Under the pieces are notes generated by a model. The model did no database searches, was not told where the DNA came from, and saw nothing but the letters and a program-made list of their open reading frames with translations. 43,359 bases of DNA. Origin: Desulfobulbus sp. Tol-SR (GTDB taxonomy: Bacteria > Desulfobacterota > Desulfobulbia > Desulfobulbales > Desulfocapsaceae). The DNA is taken from positions 1 to 43,359 of the forward strand of contig JROS01000018.1 of NCBI GenBank assembly GCA_000769715.1, in the 5' to 3' direction. The translations under genes and the position numbers were made by a program. This document shows positions 34,981 through 43,359 of the stretch, one piece after another. Position 1 is the stretch's first letter, and the number at the start of each line of letters is the position of its first letter.

Positions 34981-37900
34981 TCACCAGCCAATTTTACGTT
35001 TAATGTTTTGCACTTTTTCCGACAATTCCAAACCCGACACCCATGCTCTCCATTTTTCGACTTCCAGGGCTGCATAATTGTTTAAATCCAGTTTACACGG
35101 CATCATGGAGGGGATGACAAAGCGCCGAAGTTCTTTAATCTCTGCCGTGATTTCCTTATTACGAGCCGCTCGTTCACGCGCACCCGAGACCAGAAAATGA
35201 AGCCGGTTCAGGATGTTGACCTCGCTGGCCCCCGCATCCATATCAAGGGAAAGCAGATTCAAATGGGGATACATCTCCTTGAGCTTCTTCTCCATCCCTC
35301 GCCCGGTTATGTGGTTTGAAATGCAGCCGAACGGCTGCAGGCAAACAATGTCGCCGATCCCTTCCCTGAGCATGGCGATCATTTCCGCTGTCAGGAGCCA
35401 TCCTTCCCCGAACTGGTTGGCCAGGCTGACCACATCGCTGGTAATCTCGGAAAGTTTCCTGAGGTTGTGAGGCTTGCGGTAAAATCGAAATTCCTGCATG
35501 ACCCGATCTATCTGACCAAGGTGAAATTCCATGTATATCTCAAGCAGCATGTTTTTCATCCGATCCGCAAACGATCGTTTAAAAAATGCCTTCTGGTCAT
35601 ACGTTTCGTTGATGAAGCGCTGGGCGAAAAAACTCTGCAACGCAGGAAGGATTACCTCTATCCCCTGGCCGGACAGCCAGTCAATGATGTCCCCGTTGGA
35701 AAAAAAATTGTATTTGACAAATATCTCACCCACAATCCCGATTTTGGGCACAGGGTTGTCATGAGTTTCCATCTCGTTGAAATCAGCCACTGCCTTTCTG
35801 AGCAGATTGAGCAGGTACTGGTAATCGCCGTTTTCGATACCGGTTTCCATGGCTGAGAGATATTCAGCGTGCAGTTTTCTGGCTGTGCCGGGCGTCTTTT
35901 CCCGCGCCATGCTGGACAGAAACATCTGAGTGAGAGGATCGGCAAAGATAACACCCAAAGCAAGCTGCTTGACCAGCCTATTGGAATCAACCGCAAATCC
36001 CACTCCGGGATCAATCCCATCGGCGAAGATCGGAATAACCTGGATATGGTCCAGACCAAAGTCCGCCAGCGCCTTCCTGACCAGCGAGAGATATGAGGAC
36101 GCGCGGCATTGCCCACCGGTCTGGGTCAGGATAACCGCCGTATTTTCAGGATCGTAGCTACCCGACTGAAAGGCCTTGATAATGTCGCCGGCAACCAGGA
36201 TGGCAGGATAGCACATGTCGTTGTTGATGGTTTTAAGGCCCACCTCGACCGTCTGCCTGTCCTGGGGAGGAAGTACCTCCACCTGCAAACCAAGCGGCCT
36301 GAAAGCAGCCGGTATCAAGGGGGAATAGAAGGATGAAAAGAATGGGGTAATCAGCGTTTTCTTGCGGTTTGTGGTCGTAACGGGATAATCTTTTTTCTTT
36401 CTGGTTCCATTTTTACTCCACGGGTTGCCGTTACTGCGCTGCGTCGCCGCAAGCATTGAGCGCAATCTGATCCTGACCGCGCCGAGATTGTTGATGTCGT
36501 CCATTTTGATCACGGTATGGATATTGCCGCCGCTCCGCAGGATTTCCCTTACTTCATCGGCGGAGACGGCGTCCGGGCCGCAGCCAAAGGAGGTCAACTG
36601 CACCATCCTGGCGTTTCGATGTTGGTTAACCCACATCGCAGCAGCGTACAGTCGGTTGGCATAGCTCCACTGGGTCAGGACATTGACTGTTGCCAGTGAC
36701 GCGCTGTCGTTGGCTGCGATTACAGTCTGCTCACTGACAACATCCACTCCCAGGTCGGTCAGAAGGCCGGGCACACCGTGGTTGACAAGCGGGTCCAGGT
36801 GGTAAGGCCGGCCGGCAAGGACAACGATCGTCCGTCCAGCCTTCTCCGCCTTGGCGAGAAACGTTTTAGCCTGCACCCCGAGCTGGTCCCTATACACGGT
36901 TTGAGCCGCCAGCCCGTTTTTAACTCCTTGGGAGATAGTCTTGTAGGAGATGCCGAAAGACATGAAGAAGAGGTAGAGCTGATCCCGTAACAGACCGGTA
37001 TCCTTAAAGCTGATCGACGGATTATCCAGAGGAATCCCAAATTTCTTCTCTGGATTGATGGCGCTTTTGATCAGATCGGGATAACCGGTCACCACCGGGC
37101 AGTTAAAGCTGTTCAGCGCATCTTCGAATTCTTTTTGTTCATACACAACGGTCGGATAGAAAATGCGGTCCACTTTCTTGTCAACAAGGTCGAATATATG
37201 GCCGTGGGCGAGCTTGGCCGGGAAACAGATGTTTTCCGACATGACGGTGGAAGCGCCTTTTGCGTAAAGTTTCTGGCTGGAGGGAGCGGAAAGCACTACA
37301 CTGAAGCCGCAGGTGGTCAAAAAGGCGTTCCAGAAGGGAAAGTTTTCATACATGTTCAGGCAGCGGGGGATGCCGTAGGTGAGGCGGCGTTTGCCGACCG
37401 GTTCCATATCGCGATCAAACAGGAGATTGTTCTGTCCGTCAAACAGATTTTTTCCTTTGCATCTGGTATCCGGATTGTTGCTGAAATAGCGTTCGCAGCG
37501 GTTCCCCGTAAAAAACCGATTTTGATTGCCAAACGTCAGTTCCAGCACCGCACACATGTTCTCGCAGCCGCTACAGTGCACCTCTCTTTTAGTAAAATCG
37601 GCCTGCGTCACCAGGTTGTCGAGGACATTCATCGGAAGAGACCTGCCCCGCGTGGTGCGATGCATGGAAATGGCGGTCAAGGCCGCTCCGTAGGCCCCCA
37701 TCAGTTCCGAGATATCCGGCTTGACTACTTCCTTGTTCAAAAGGAGCTCTGTCGCGCGCAACACGGCCGGATTGCGAAATGTCCCTCCCTGGACAACGAT
37801 TTTGTTCCCCATCTGGTCGGTGTCTTTGAGCTGGAGGACCTTGAACAGGGCGTTCTTAACGACCGAATAGGCAAGACCGGCCGAAATATCGGAGATAGAG

Positions 37901-39435
37901 GCCCCTTCACGAAGTGCCTGTTTGACCTTCGAATTCATGAAGACGGTGCAGCGGGTCCCCAGGTCAAAGGGGGCATTCTGCTGGCAGGCGATTGCAGCGA
38001 ATTCCTGAACCGGGTAGCCGAGTGAATTGGCGAATGTTTCAATAAAGGAGCCGCATCCCGACGAGCAGGCCTCGTTGATATGAATGTCGACTACGACACC
38101 GTCAACAATACTGATCGCCTTCATATCCTGCCCGCCAATATCCAGGACAAAGGTGACGTCCGGTTCAAACTTCTGCGCCGCCCGGCAGTGCGCCATTGTC
38201 TCGACCACCCCGTCATGCAGGCCGTAGGCTGCCCTTATGAGGCTTTCCCCGTAGCCGGTGGCGGCCGACCGTATAATGCGAGGTTGGAACGAGGCTGCGG
38301 CAAAGGTCTCCCGGATCTCAGTCATCCCCTTTTTTACCGCCAGTAGAGGGTCGCCGTTATTGGCGCCGTAATGCCCAAAAGCCAACCGCCCCTCCGCATC
38401 GATAAGAACAATTTTAGTAGTGGTTGACCCGGAGTCAATGCCCAGAAAAAGCTCATTTTCTCCAACATCTAGCGGATCGACCCTGGTGATCCTAGCCTGC
38501 TCATGTTTCTTTTGCCATAGCTCAAACTCCGCCTTATCGGCGAACAGAGGCTCCAGTCTCAAGGTCTGGCCCTCTGCAATTCCGACGGATTCAATTCCCG
38601 ACAGGGATAAAAGGCTGCCGATACGGGCACGGAAGGGTTTTCCGTTACGAATCATGGCTGCGCCCATTGCCGGGATCAGTTCCGAACGGTCCGGCAGCAA
38701 CAGATCATCGGGATGCTCAATCTCCAGCAGATCGGCAAAGGCTTTCCGCAAGCAAGGAATAAACGTCAGCGGACCGCCGCCCACGAGAATTTTCCGTTCC
38801 ATATCCCGGCCACTGGATAAGCTGACCACCTGCATGGCTACAGCGTGAAAGATGGAGGCCGCGATATTCTCACGGGAAGTATTACGGCTCAGCAGGGCCT
38901 GGATGTCGGTTTTGGCGAACACACCACATCTGGAGGCGATGGGAAAGAGTTGCGTCGATTTTTCGGCCAGACTATTCAGTTCCGACACGTCAACATTCAA
39001 CAGCACGGCCATCTGATCGATGAACGCGCCGGTGCCCCCGGCGCAGCTACTGTTCATTCGGATGTTGGGACGACCGTTCTCGTCAAAAAAAATGATTTTG
39101 GAGTCTTCGCCTCCGATTTCGATAAAGGTTTTGACATCAGGAAAGAAGGTCCCGAGGTAGTGTGCCGATGCTACCACTTCCTGGACAAAAGGTACTCTGA
39201 ATGCCTCGGCCACACCCATTCCCGCAGAACCGGTGAGCGCCAGATCCAGTTCCACATCACCAAGTTCCCGGAGCGCCTCCCGTAAAATACTACTGGTTGT
39301 CTCCATGGTTTTACCTTGATGACGACGATAACGAGAAAAAACCAGCTTGCCGCCTTCGTCGATGATGACTGCCTTGGCCGTTGTTGAGCCTATATCGATT
39401 CCGGCATAATGGAGCATTACTTTCTTTCGCGTCAT
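34981..39435 (-). CDS. Giant tandem BadF/HgdC-type CoA-enzyme activase
   Basis: A 1484-residue protein. Two ASKHA ATPase domains in tandem: the first (~5-265) has GIDIGSTTAKAV, GGEDSKIIFF and CAGGTGAFIDQMA; the second (~330-600) has GIDSGSTTTKIV, GGQDMKAI and CSSGCGSFIETFA. Then come a Cys-rich segment (~640, CSGCENMC, GNRCERYF), a DUF2229-type region (PRCLNMYENFPFW, SENICFPAKLAHGH) and a C-terminal 2-hydroxyacyl-CoA-dehydratase-like region (NNDMCYPAILVAGDI, TQTGGQCRASSY, QPFGCISNHITGRG). Relatives use ATP to inject a low-potential electron into radical dehydratases, benzoyl-CoA reductase or double-cubane reductases. Here the activator and its probable acceptor are fused. Its own substrate is unknown. 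Overlaps the HD-protein gene by ATGA. Confidence 0.87.
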   Translation of the reverse strand: MTRKKVMLHYAGIDIGSTTAKAVIIDEGGKLVFSRYRRHQGKTMETTSSILREALRELGDVELDLALTGSAGMGVAEAFRVPFVQEVVASAHYLGTFFPDVKTFIEIGGEDSKIIFFDENGRPNIRMNSSCAGGTGAFIDQMAVLLNVDVSELNSLAEKSTQLFPIASRCGVFAKTDIQALLSRNTSRENIAASIFHAVAMQVVSLSSGRDMERKILVGGGPLTFIPCLRKAFADLLEIEHPDDLLLPDRSELIPAMGAAMIRNGKPFRARIGSLLSLSGIESVGIAEGQTLRLEPLFADKAEFELWQKKHEQARITRVDPLDVGENELFLGIDSGSTTTKIVLIDAEGRLAFGHYGANNGDPLLAVKKGMTEIRETFAAASFQPRIIRSAATGYGESLIRAAYGLHDGVVETMAHCRAAQKFEPDVTFVLDIGGQDMKAISIVDGVVVDIHINEACSSGCGSFIETFANSLGYPVQEFAAIACQQNAPFDLGTRCTVFMNSKVKQALREGASISDISAGLAYSVVKNALFKVLQLKDTDQMGNKIVVQGGTFRNPAVLRATELLLNKEVVKPDISELMGAYGAALTAISMHRTTRGRSLPMNVLDNLVTQADFTKREVHCSGCENMCAVLELTFGNQNRFFTGNRCERYFSNNPDTRCKGKNLFDGQNNLLFDRDMEPVGKRRLTYGIPRCLNMYENFPFWNAFLTTCGFSVVLSAPSSQKLYAKGASTVMSENICFPAKLAHGHIFDLVDKKVDRIFYPTVVYEQKEFEDALNSFNCPVVTGYPDLIKSAINPEKKFGIPLDNPSISFKDTGLLRDQLYLFFMSFGISYKTISQGVKNGLAAQTVYRDQLGVQAKTFLAKAEKAGRTIVVLAGRPYHLDPLVNHGVPGLLTDLGVDVVSEQTVIAANDSASLATVNVLTQWSYANRLYAAAMWVNQHRNARMVQLTSFGCGPDAVSADEVREILRSGGNIHTVIKMDDINNLGAVRIRLRSMLAATQRSNGNPWSKNGTRKKKDYPVTTTNRKKTLITPFFSSFYSPLIPAAFRPLGLQVEVLPPQDRQTVEVGLKTINNDMCYPAILVAGDIIKAFQSGSYDPENTAVILTQTGGQCRASSYLSLVRKALADFGLDHIQVIPIFADGIDPGVGFAVDSNRLVKQLALGVIFADPLTQMFLSSMAREKTPGTARKLHAEYLSAMETGIENGDYQYLLNLLRKAVADFNEMETHDNPVPKIGIVGEIFVKYNFFSNGDIIDWLSGQGIEVILPALQSFFAQRFINETYDQKAFFKRSFADRMKNMLLEIYMEFHLGQIDRVMQEFRFYRKPHNLRKLSEITSDVVSLANQFGEGWLLTAEMIAMLREGIGDIVCLQPFGCISNHITGRGMEKKLKEMYPHLNLLSLDMDAGASEVNILNRLHFLVSGARERAARNKEITAEIKELRRFVIPSMMPCKLDLNNYAALEVEKWRAWVSGLELSEKVQNIKRKIGW

Positions 39436-40460
39436 ATAAGCTTCTCTCTCCCTGACTGACCGGCAGATCCGTCAGTTCTCTTTTTTATTTTGCCCTGTCT
39501 GTCCAGGCGCAGATAATCTTTGGCCGAACAATAGGTGTCCACCAGGGAGACGACAAGCGACTCCGGATAACGTGGCGGCACAACAGTGAGCGGCCACATG
39601 TGCTTTTTGATGATGTCTTCTTCTTTTTTTGAGAGGTGGGTTATCCGGCGGGCATTGTTAAGGGCGATGGTGTGATGCCTGAACCCGTGCAGTCGCGGAC
39701 CGCCTCGCAGCCAGTCATAGAAGAAGAGGTCATGAAGCAGCGCACCCCGGATGATCGCGCCACAGTCCAGAGAAAGTCGTCGGCCACAGAGGAAGCTTAT
39801 GTAGGCGACCTCCTTGACATGATCCAGTCTCGTCTTTTCACGGTGATGGGGATATTCGGAAAGTCTCGCCACATCAGGAAGAGCAAGGACAGGACTTGCA
39901 GCATCCCTGAATTCCGCGTCAGCAGCGCCCTTCTCCTCCGGCGTCATGCGGAAAAAGGTCCGGATACCAGTCATCAGCAAATCCAACAGCATGAAGGAAA
40001 GCGCAGCACCGGCGAAAACGCCCTTGACAACCGGGTGGAGCTGTCCGAGCAACACCTGGTAAGGCGGAACGACTAGATACTCAAAGGCAAAAGCCATCAC
40101 TATCCAGTAGAGTGAAAATTTTAAGCAGATATGCCCCTTGTAGTGGAAGCGCTGGTCCGAATAATCCCAAAGCCGGGCGTTAAAAAGACGTTTAGCGATT
40201 ACCGCCGAAAACAGCTCGAGTCCTGTTGTGACCGCAAAATAGACCAAAGTTTTGACGGCCAGCCCGGCGGTGGTCGCCTGCAACAGGTCAGCAGCCTCCA
40301 TGAGAATCAGGGCACCTGCGCCATAAAGAATCAGATAAGGGCCTTTCAAGAGGCCGGGGTTGATAAATCGTCGGGAAAAAGATGAACGATAGGCGACCTC
40401 CAACATCCACCCGAGAATTGCGAAACATGAAAAGGAAAAAACCAGGTCCAGCATAGCCAT
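39432..40460 (-). CDS. Membrane CmpB-like domain fused to HD phosphohydrolase domain
   Basis: A 342-residue protein. Residues ~1-165 hold about five transmembrane segments with the GWMLEVAYRS (17-26) and NPGLLKGPYLILYGAGA motifs of the PF06541 putative ABC-transporter permease CmpB family. Residues ~205-320 form a cytosolic HD domain: His214, His243-Asp244 (ALLHDLFFYDW), His262/263 (FRHHTIALNNA) and Asp308 (VVSLVDTY) are the likely metal ligands. HD domains hydrolyse nucleotides, cyclic dinucleotides or other phosphoesters. The combination points to a membrane-bound phosphohydrolase. It lies between the patatin gene (18 bases upstream) and the activase (4-base overlap), as one operon. Substrate unknown. 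Confidence 0.8.
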   Translation of the reverse strand: MAMLDLVFSFSCFAILGWMLEVAYRSSFSRRFINPGLLKGPYLILYGAGALILMEAADLLQATTAGLAVKTLVYFAVTTGLELFSAVIAKRLFNARLWDYSDQRFHYKGHICLKFSLYWIVMAFAFEYLVVPPYQVLLGQLHPVVKGVFAGAALSFMLLDLLMTGIRTFFRMTPEEKGAADAEFRDAASPVLALPDVARLSEYPHHREKTRLDHVKEVAYISFLCGRRLSLDCGAIIRGALLHDLFFYDWLRGGPRLHGFRHHTIALNNARRITHLSKKEEDIIKKHMWPLTVVPPRYPESLVVSLVDTYCSAKDYLRLDRQGKIKKRTDGSAGQSGREKLI

Positions 40461-40478
40461 ATTCGTCTCGAAATATTC

Positions 40479-41471
40479 TTACCCGCGCCGGTCTGCACGG
40501 GTAAACGCAGCCAGCTGTTCCCGTGCGCACTCATAGCCGATCCTGATGATTTCCTCGGCGCGGTCAAACTGCAGGAAGCTAATCTGCCCTAAGGGCGGCT
40601 GAATGATGATGTCAGGCCGGTCAAGGCCGAGGCGGGTTTGCGTGATGCGGGTTTCCATGATATTGATCGAGGCCAGCAGCACTTCAAAGATGCTGGGCAG
40701 TGGTTCCGTGGAAACCCAGCGCATGAACTGCGCCGCGACAGGCGATTCATGGGACAGTAATCGGGATTTGAGGCCCTGTATTGACTGCCGGTAACTGTCC
40801 ATCCAGTGTGAAAAGATGCCAATCTCCTTTTTTTCTTCATCATTTACATGGTTCGCGAACGGTTTAAAATTCTTTCCTTCGACAATATCGTGGTTGAGAT
40901 CAACCGCGATCACGATGTCGGCACCCATGGAGCGGGCCACGCTTACCGGGACAGGATTGACCAGCCCACCATCGACCAGGATACGGCCATTGCTGCGGAC
41001 CGGCGTAAAAATTCCAGGCACCGAAATGCTGGCACGTACCGCCTCGATCACGTCGCCTGAACTAATGATTACCTCTTCGCCAGTGAAAATATCCGTTGCC
41101 AGGGAGGCAAAACGTCTAGGCAGAGCCTCAATTCTGTCGACATGGATATGGGTGCGCACAAGTCCACTGACCTTCGCGCCATCGATTAGCCCTGACCTGG
41201 GAAAGACTACGTCGAAGAACGAGGCAATCTTCATCCAATCCAGTTCCTGAAAGGTACTCTCCAGAGAATCCAGACTGTCGGAGGCGTAAACCGCCCCGAT
41301 CAGTGCACCGATGCTGGTACCGGCTATGACATCAACCTTGATATCCGCTTCTTCCAACGCCTGGATTACACCGATATGCGCCAAGCCCCGCGCTGAACCG
41401 CTTCCCAGGGCTAGGCCGATACAAGCATCAGCATGCCGGAATTTGGTGGCTCGCCTCGGTTCTTCCGTCAT
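40479..41471 (-). CDS. Patatin-like phospholipase (RssA-type)
   Basis: A 330-residue patatin: oxyanion-hole GSGSARG (23-29), nucleophile elbow GTSIG with Ser53, and catalytic Asp167 in LVDGGLVNP. It resembles E. coli RssA and other bacterial patatins that act as lipid acyl hydrolases; there is no signal peptide, so it is cytosolic or membrane-peripheral. The frame is open 57 codons upstream, but GAGGAGAAAACT directly before the ATG at 41471 fixes the start. First gene of the activase operon. A degraded second copy of its C-terminus lies after the activase (34848-34967), so this family has been in front of the helical-protein-UbiB genes twice. Confidence 0.88.
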   Translation of the reverse strand: MTEEPRRATKFRHADACIGLALGSGSARGLAHIGVIQALEEADIKVDVIAGTSIGALIGAVYASDSLDSLESTFQELDWMKIASFFDVVFPRSGLIDGAKVSGLVRTHIHVDRIEALPRRFASLATDIFTGEEVIISSGDVIEAVRASISVPGIFTPVRSNGRILVDGGLVNPVPVSVARSMGADIVIAVDLNHDIVEGKNFKPFANHVNDEEKKEIGIFSHWMDSYRQSIQGLKSRLLSHESPVAAQFMRWVSTEPLPSIFEVLLASINIMETRITQTRLGLDRPDIIIQPPLGQISFLQFDRAEEIIRIGYECAREQLAAFTRADRRG

Positions 41472-41613
41472 AGTTTTCTCCTCGAAGTCGCGGTTAGAAG
41501 CAAGAGCGACGACGTAGTGATTATTCATGCCGGTGATGCCCTCGGGCTGGAAAATCAGAAAAGACCGAGTTTCCAGGGTCGGATGTATTTGACACTCCAG
41601 GTAGAAATTTCTT

Positions 41614-41877
41614 TCAAGGTACAGCCCTGCTGAACATACCAATCAGCCGTTTCGACAAGGCCTTCCCTGTTTGAATATGATGGCGTTCCTTATACCGGTC
41701 ATAGTCGCTAAAGCGCGGGTCCCGTTTGCGGAATTGATTGTCAGCTATGTAGTGCCTGGCAGAAAACCCACAATTTTCAAAAACTCCTACCATCGCAGAC
41801 ATCTTTAATGTGTAAGGCTTTTTCTCCGGCAGCTGATTTTGAATTTTACAGTCTTCAAAAACGATAACAATTCTCAT
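41614..41877 (-). pseudogene. Small ORF with a transposase-like patch (IS1182-like fragment)
   Basis: An 87-codon frame with no ribosome site. The middle contains YIADNQFRKRDPRFSDYDRY, which recalls a conserved stretch of IS1182-type transposases; nothing else is recognisable. It lies beside a decayed ISNCY-like transposase of the same orientation, so it is most simply a fragment of another element. This is a recollection of a motif, not an alignment. Confidence 0.4.
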
Positions 41878-43220
41878 GTGTTGCGACGACTAGGCATAGT
41901 TCGGCCATCGACCTTGCAGCCGGACCAACCCGCTTCTCTCAGGCTGCTTTCTTGTAAGATCCGCGTTTTCGTTGAGCAGCCTCTTGTTCCTGCTGACGCA
42001 ACACCGCACCCAAACGCTGTATGTTACGTGCCACCACCGCCATGGCAATGTAGCGTTTAAATCCACGGAGACCGTGATCGGGACATTTATCCAGTCCATG
42101 GACTTCAAGGGCGTTGATCGCCGATTCTACTGCCGAGTGTTGTTTGCGCAGCTTGACAAACTCAGGATCGCCTTCGCGATCTTTGTCAGCTTGCGAAAGC
42201 CTACCCTTTTTGGGTAGCACCACACAATCAAGACGAGGTTTCAATACTTCCTGGTTGGCCGGGCTATAAAAACCTTTGTCCATGCTGACCGCACGTAACT
42301 TGGGGAACTTCTGCCCGGTTTCACCAACCATGGCAAAAGCCACCTGGTCATCGGTGCTCTTTACCATCACTCGATGGTGCAGAATGAAGCGGTCTTGGTC
42401 TTCCATAATACACACCCGCAGGCCCAATTCCACCGGAACGCCGGCCTTCCCTTCGCTGATCCATTCGGTATGCGGCTCGAACAGGGAAAACACCTTCTCA
42501 TCGTGAGCAATACGTTCGCCCTGGAGCACCCGCCGGTCAATCTGGTCGATCTGCCGACGGGCATGCCGCATGAAGTCATTCAATACGCTGAGCCGGACCA
42601 CGGAGAGAGGATCGTGCGGGGTGACCTGCTGGCGAGTTTGGTCGGCTCGTGTCAGATACCCCTCTGCCAGGTCCAGGTAGACACGATGGGCCTCTTTCAT
42701 CTCCTGCTCTTTTCGCTGCTGTTTGCTTTCTTCTTTGGAGGAGTAAACAGCCGCAGATTATCTTTCAGGGTCTGCAGATCATACAGCTTCTCTGCCGCCC
42801 AATCACTGTGACCAAGCATTTTCCGGAGGGTCTTATGTTCGTTGGCCAACTCCAGGATACGATCATAATCGGCATTGAGCCCCAATCCGAGTACCCCCAG
42901 CACCAGTATCTGCCACCGGGTCATGCCGGGACGACCGTTGTTGGGATCGGCCTTGACGGTTTTTTCCCTCGATTTGATGCACAGGCAAAACCTCTGCCAA
43001 AATGGCAAATACCGCTCCGCGCAGTTCAGGCGTGGTGTATATATGCTGGAGTCCGCGGAGGATTTGCGGAATATCGTCGCGTGATTTTGGGTCCAGCTTT
43101 ATGTCGGCGATTGCCAGTTCACCCAACTTCATTTGTGGTTCGATTACTCTACGCATGAATTTTTCACCCGACGAAGATTTTGTTCTTGCTGACATTTGAG
43201 CCGGTCAGAGCCCTGCTGAA
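41623..43220. repeat. 12-base direct repeat bracketing transposase remnants
   Basis: AGCCCTGCTGAA occurs at 41623-41634 and again at 43209-43220 in the same orientation, enclosing the two transposase remnants. It could be a target-site duplication or ends of a repeated element; chance is not excluded. Confidence 0.3.
41939..43195 (-). pseudogene. ISNCY-family transposase with frameshift and internal deletion
   Basis: The N-terminal part (43195 to ~42965) reads MRRVIEPQMKLGE, KLDPKSRDDIPQILRGLQ. It shifts frame in an A6/T6 run at 42960-42965 and continues (GRPGMTRWQILVLGVL, ELANEHKTLRKMLGH, LQTLKDNLRL) to about 42745. There an internal deletion fuses it to the C-terminal frame (SKEESKQQRKEQEMKEAHR to 41939), which has the DKGFYSPAN and KQHSAVESAINALEV catalytic-core segments. 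The part with the first catalytic Asp (VETDVHYPTD in relatives) is missing. Inactive. An extended -10 (TGGTATATT) lies at about 43240. Confidence 0.78.
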
Positions 43221-43297
43221 TTATTTAGCCTGAAAAGAATATACCATAACAATCAGCATGTTACATTATCAATCGGCATCCGCCGTGCTCCCCGCGC

Positions 43298-43358
43298 TCA
43301 TTTTCTTCGCTTGTGGGTATCGTTGGTATCAGCTTGTTTTTTCGGTTCTTTTACGGTT
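43298..43358 (-). CDS. Possible 3' end of a gene entering from the right
   Basis: About 19 codons open to the window edge and ending at a TGA (43300-43298), lysine-rich (KEPKKQADTNDTHKRRK). It looks like a basic C-terminal tail but is too short to identify. Confidence 0.2.
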   Translation of the reverse strand, partial: TVKEPKKQADTNDTHKRRK

Positions 43359-43359
43359 A

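Noticed and set aside
34800-35003. 67-codon plus-strand frame between the helical-protein and activase genes
   Set aside because: The opposite strand here encodes the patatin remnant, which explains the open frame.
1-43359. CRISPR arrays, tRNA or rRNA genes
   Set aside because: No regularly spaced repeats and no recognisable tRNA or rRNA sequence were seen on reading either strand; a covariance-model scan was not possible.

Overview
The window looks like a chromosomal segment from an anaerobic, GC-rich bacterium of the Desulfobacterota (Desulfobulbales-like is my best guess). This rests on gene content: an ADP-forming acyl-CoA synthetase beside a CoA-transferase/GNAT fusion, a tungsten aldehyde:ferredoxin oxidoreductase with its polyferredoxin, citramalate synthase, and a giant BadF-type activase. 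No rRNA or tRNA gene is present to confirm it.

Left part (1-24826), high GC, ordinary metabolism. A minus-strand operon encodes a class V aminotransferase, a YdfG-type dehydrogenase and an exported protein. It diverges from a plus-strand pair, an ornithine cyclodeaminase-like protein and arginase, which together predict arginine -> ornithine -> proline. A GntR/FCD repressor with a repeat-rich upstream region diverges from an acyl-CoA/acetate module (ADP-forming synthetase, then CoA-transferase fused to a GNAT domain). Citramalate synthase follows. Next come a hybrid histidine kinase broken by three single-base frameshifts, a membrane-anchored ApbE with a small lipoprotein, malate dehydrogenase, the aldehyde oxidoreductase pair, a large periplasmic lytic transglycosylase, and a purine salvage/uptake pair (gpt plus a nucleoside-type ABC ATPase without its permeases).

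Middle (24895-27008), a graveyard of mobile elements: a truncated IS630 transposase, the 3' end of a group II intron with an internally deleted reverse transcriptase, and the 3' part of an IS66 transposase, joined end to end.

Right part (27022-41471), visibly lower GC and all on the minus strand. In transcription order: a patatin phospholipase, a membrane CmpB-like/HD fusion, a 1484-residue tandem BadF activase, a 40-codon remnant of a second patatin gene, an Ala-rich helical protein, a UbiB/ABC1 kinase, an HlyD adaptor, a double ABC ATPase and two ABC-2 permeases. Many of these genes overlap by 1-22 bases, so they are probably translationally coupled. The block is bounded on both sides by transposase debris (24895-27008 and about 41614-43220), so it reads as an island. 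The patatin remnant suggests that a patatin-HD-activase cassette was placed in front of an older patatin-helical protein-UbiB-exporter operon. This block is the most likely site of an undescribed system. No CRISPR array, tRNA or rRNA was seen.
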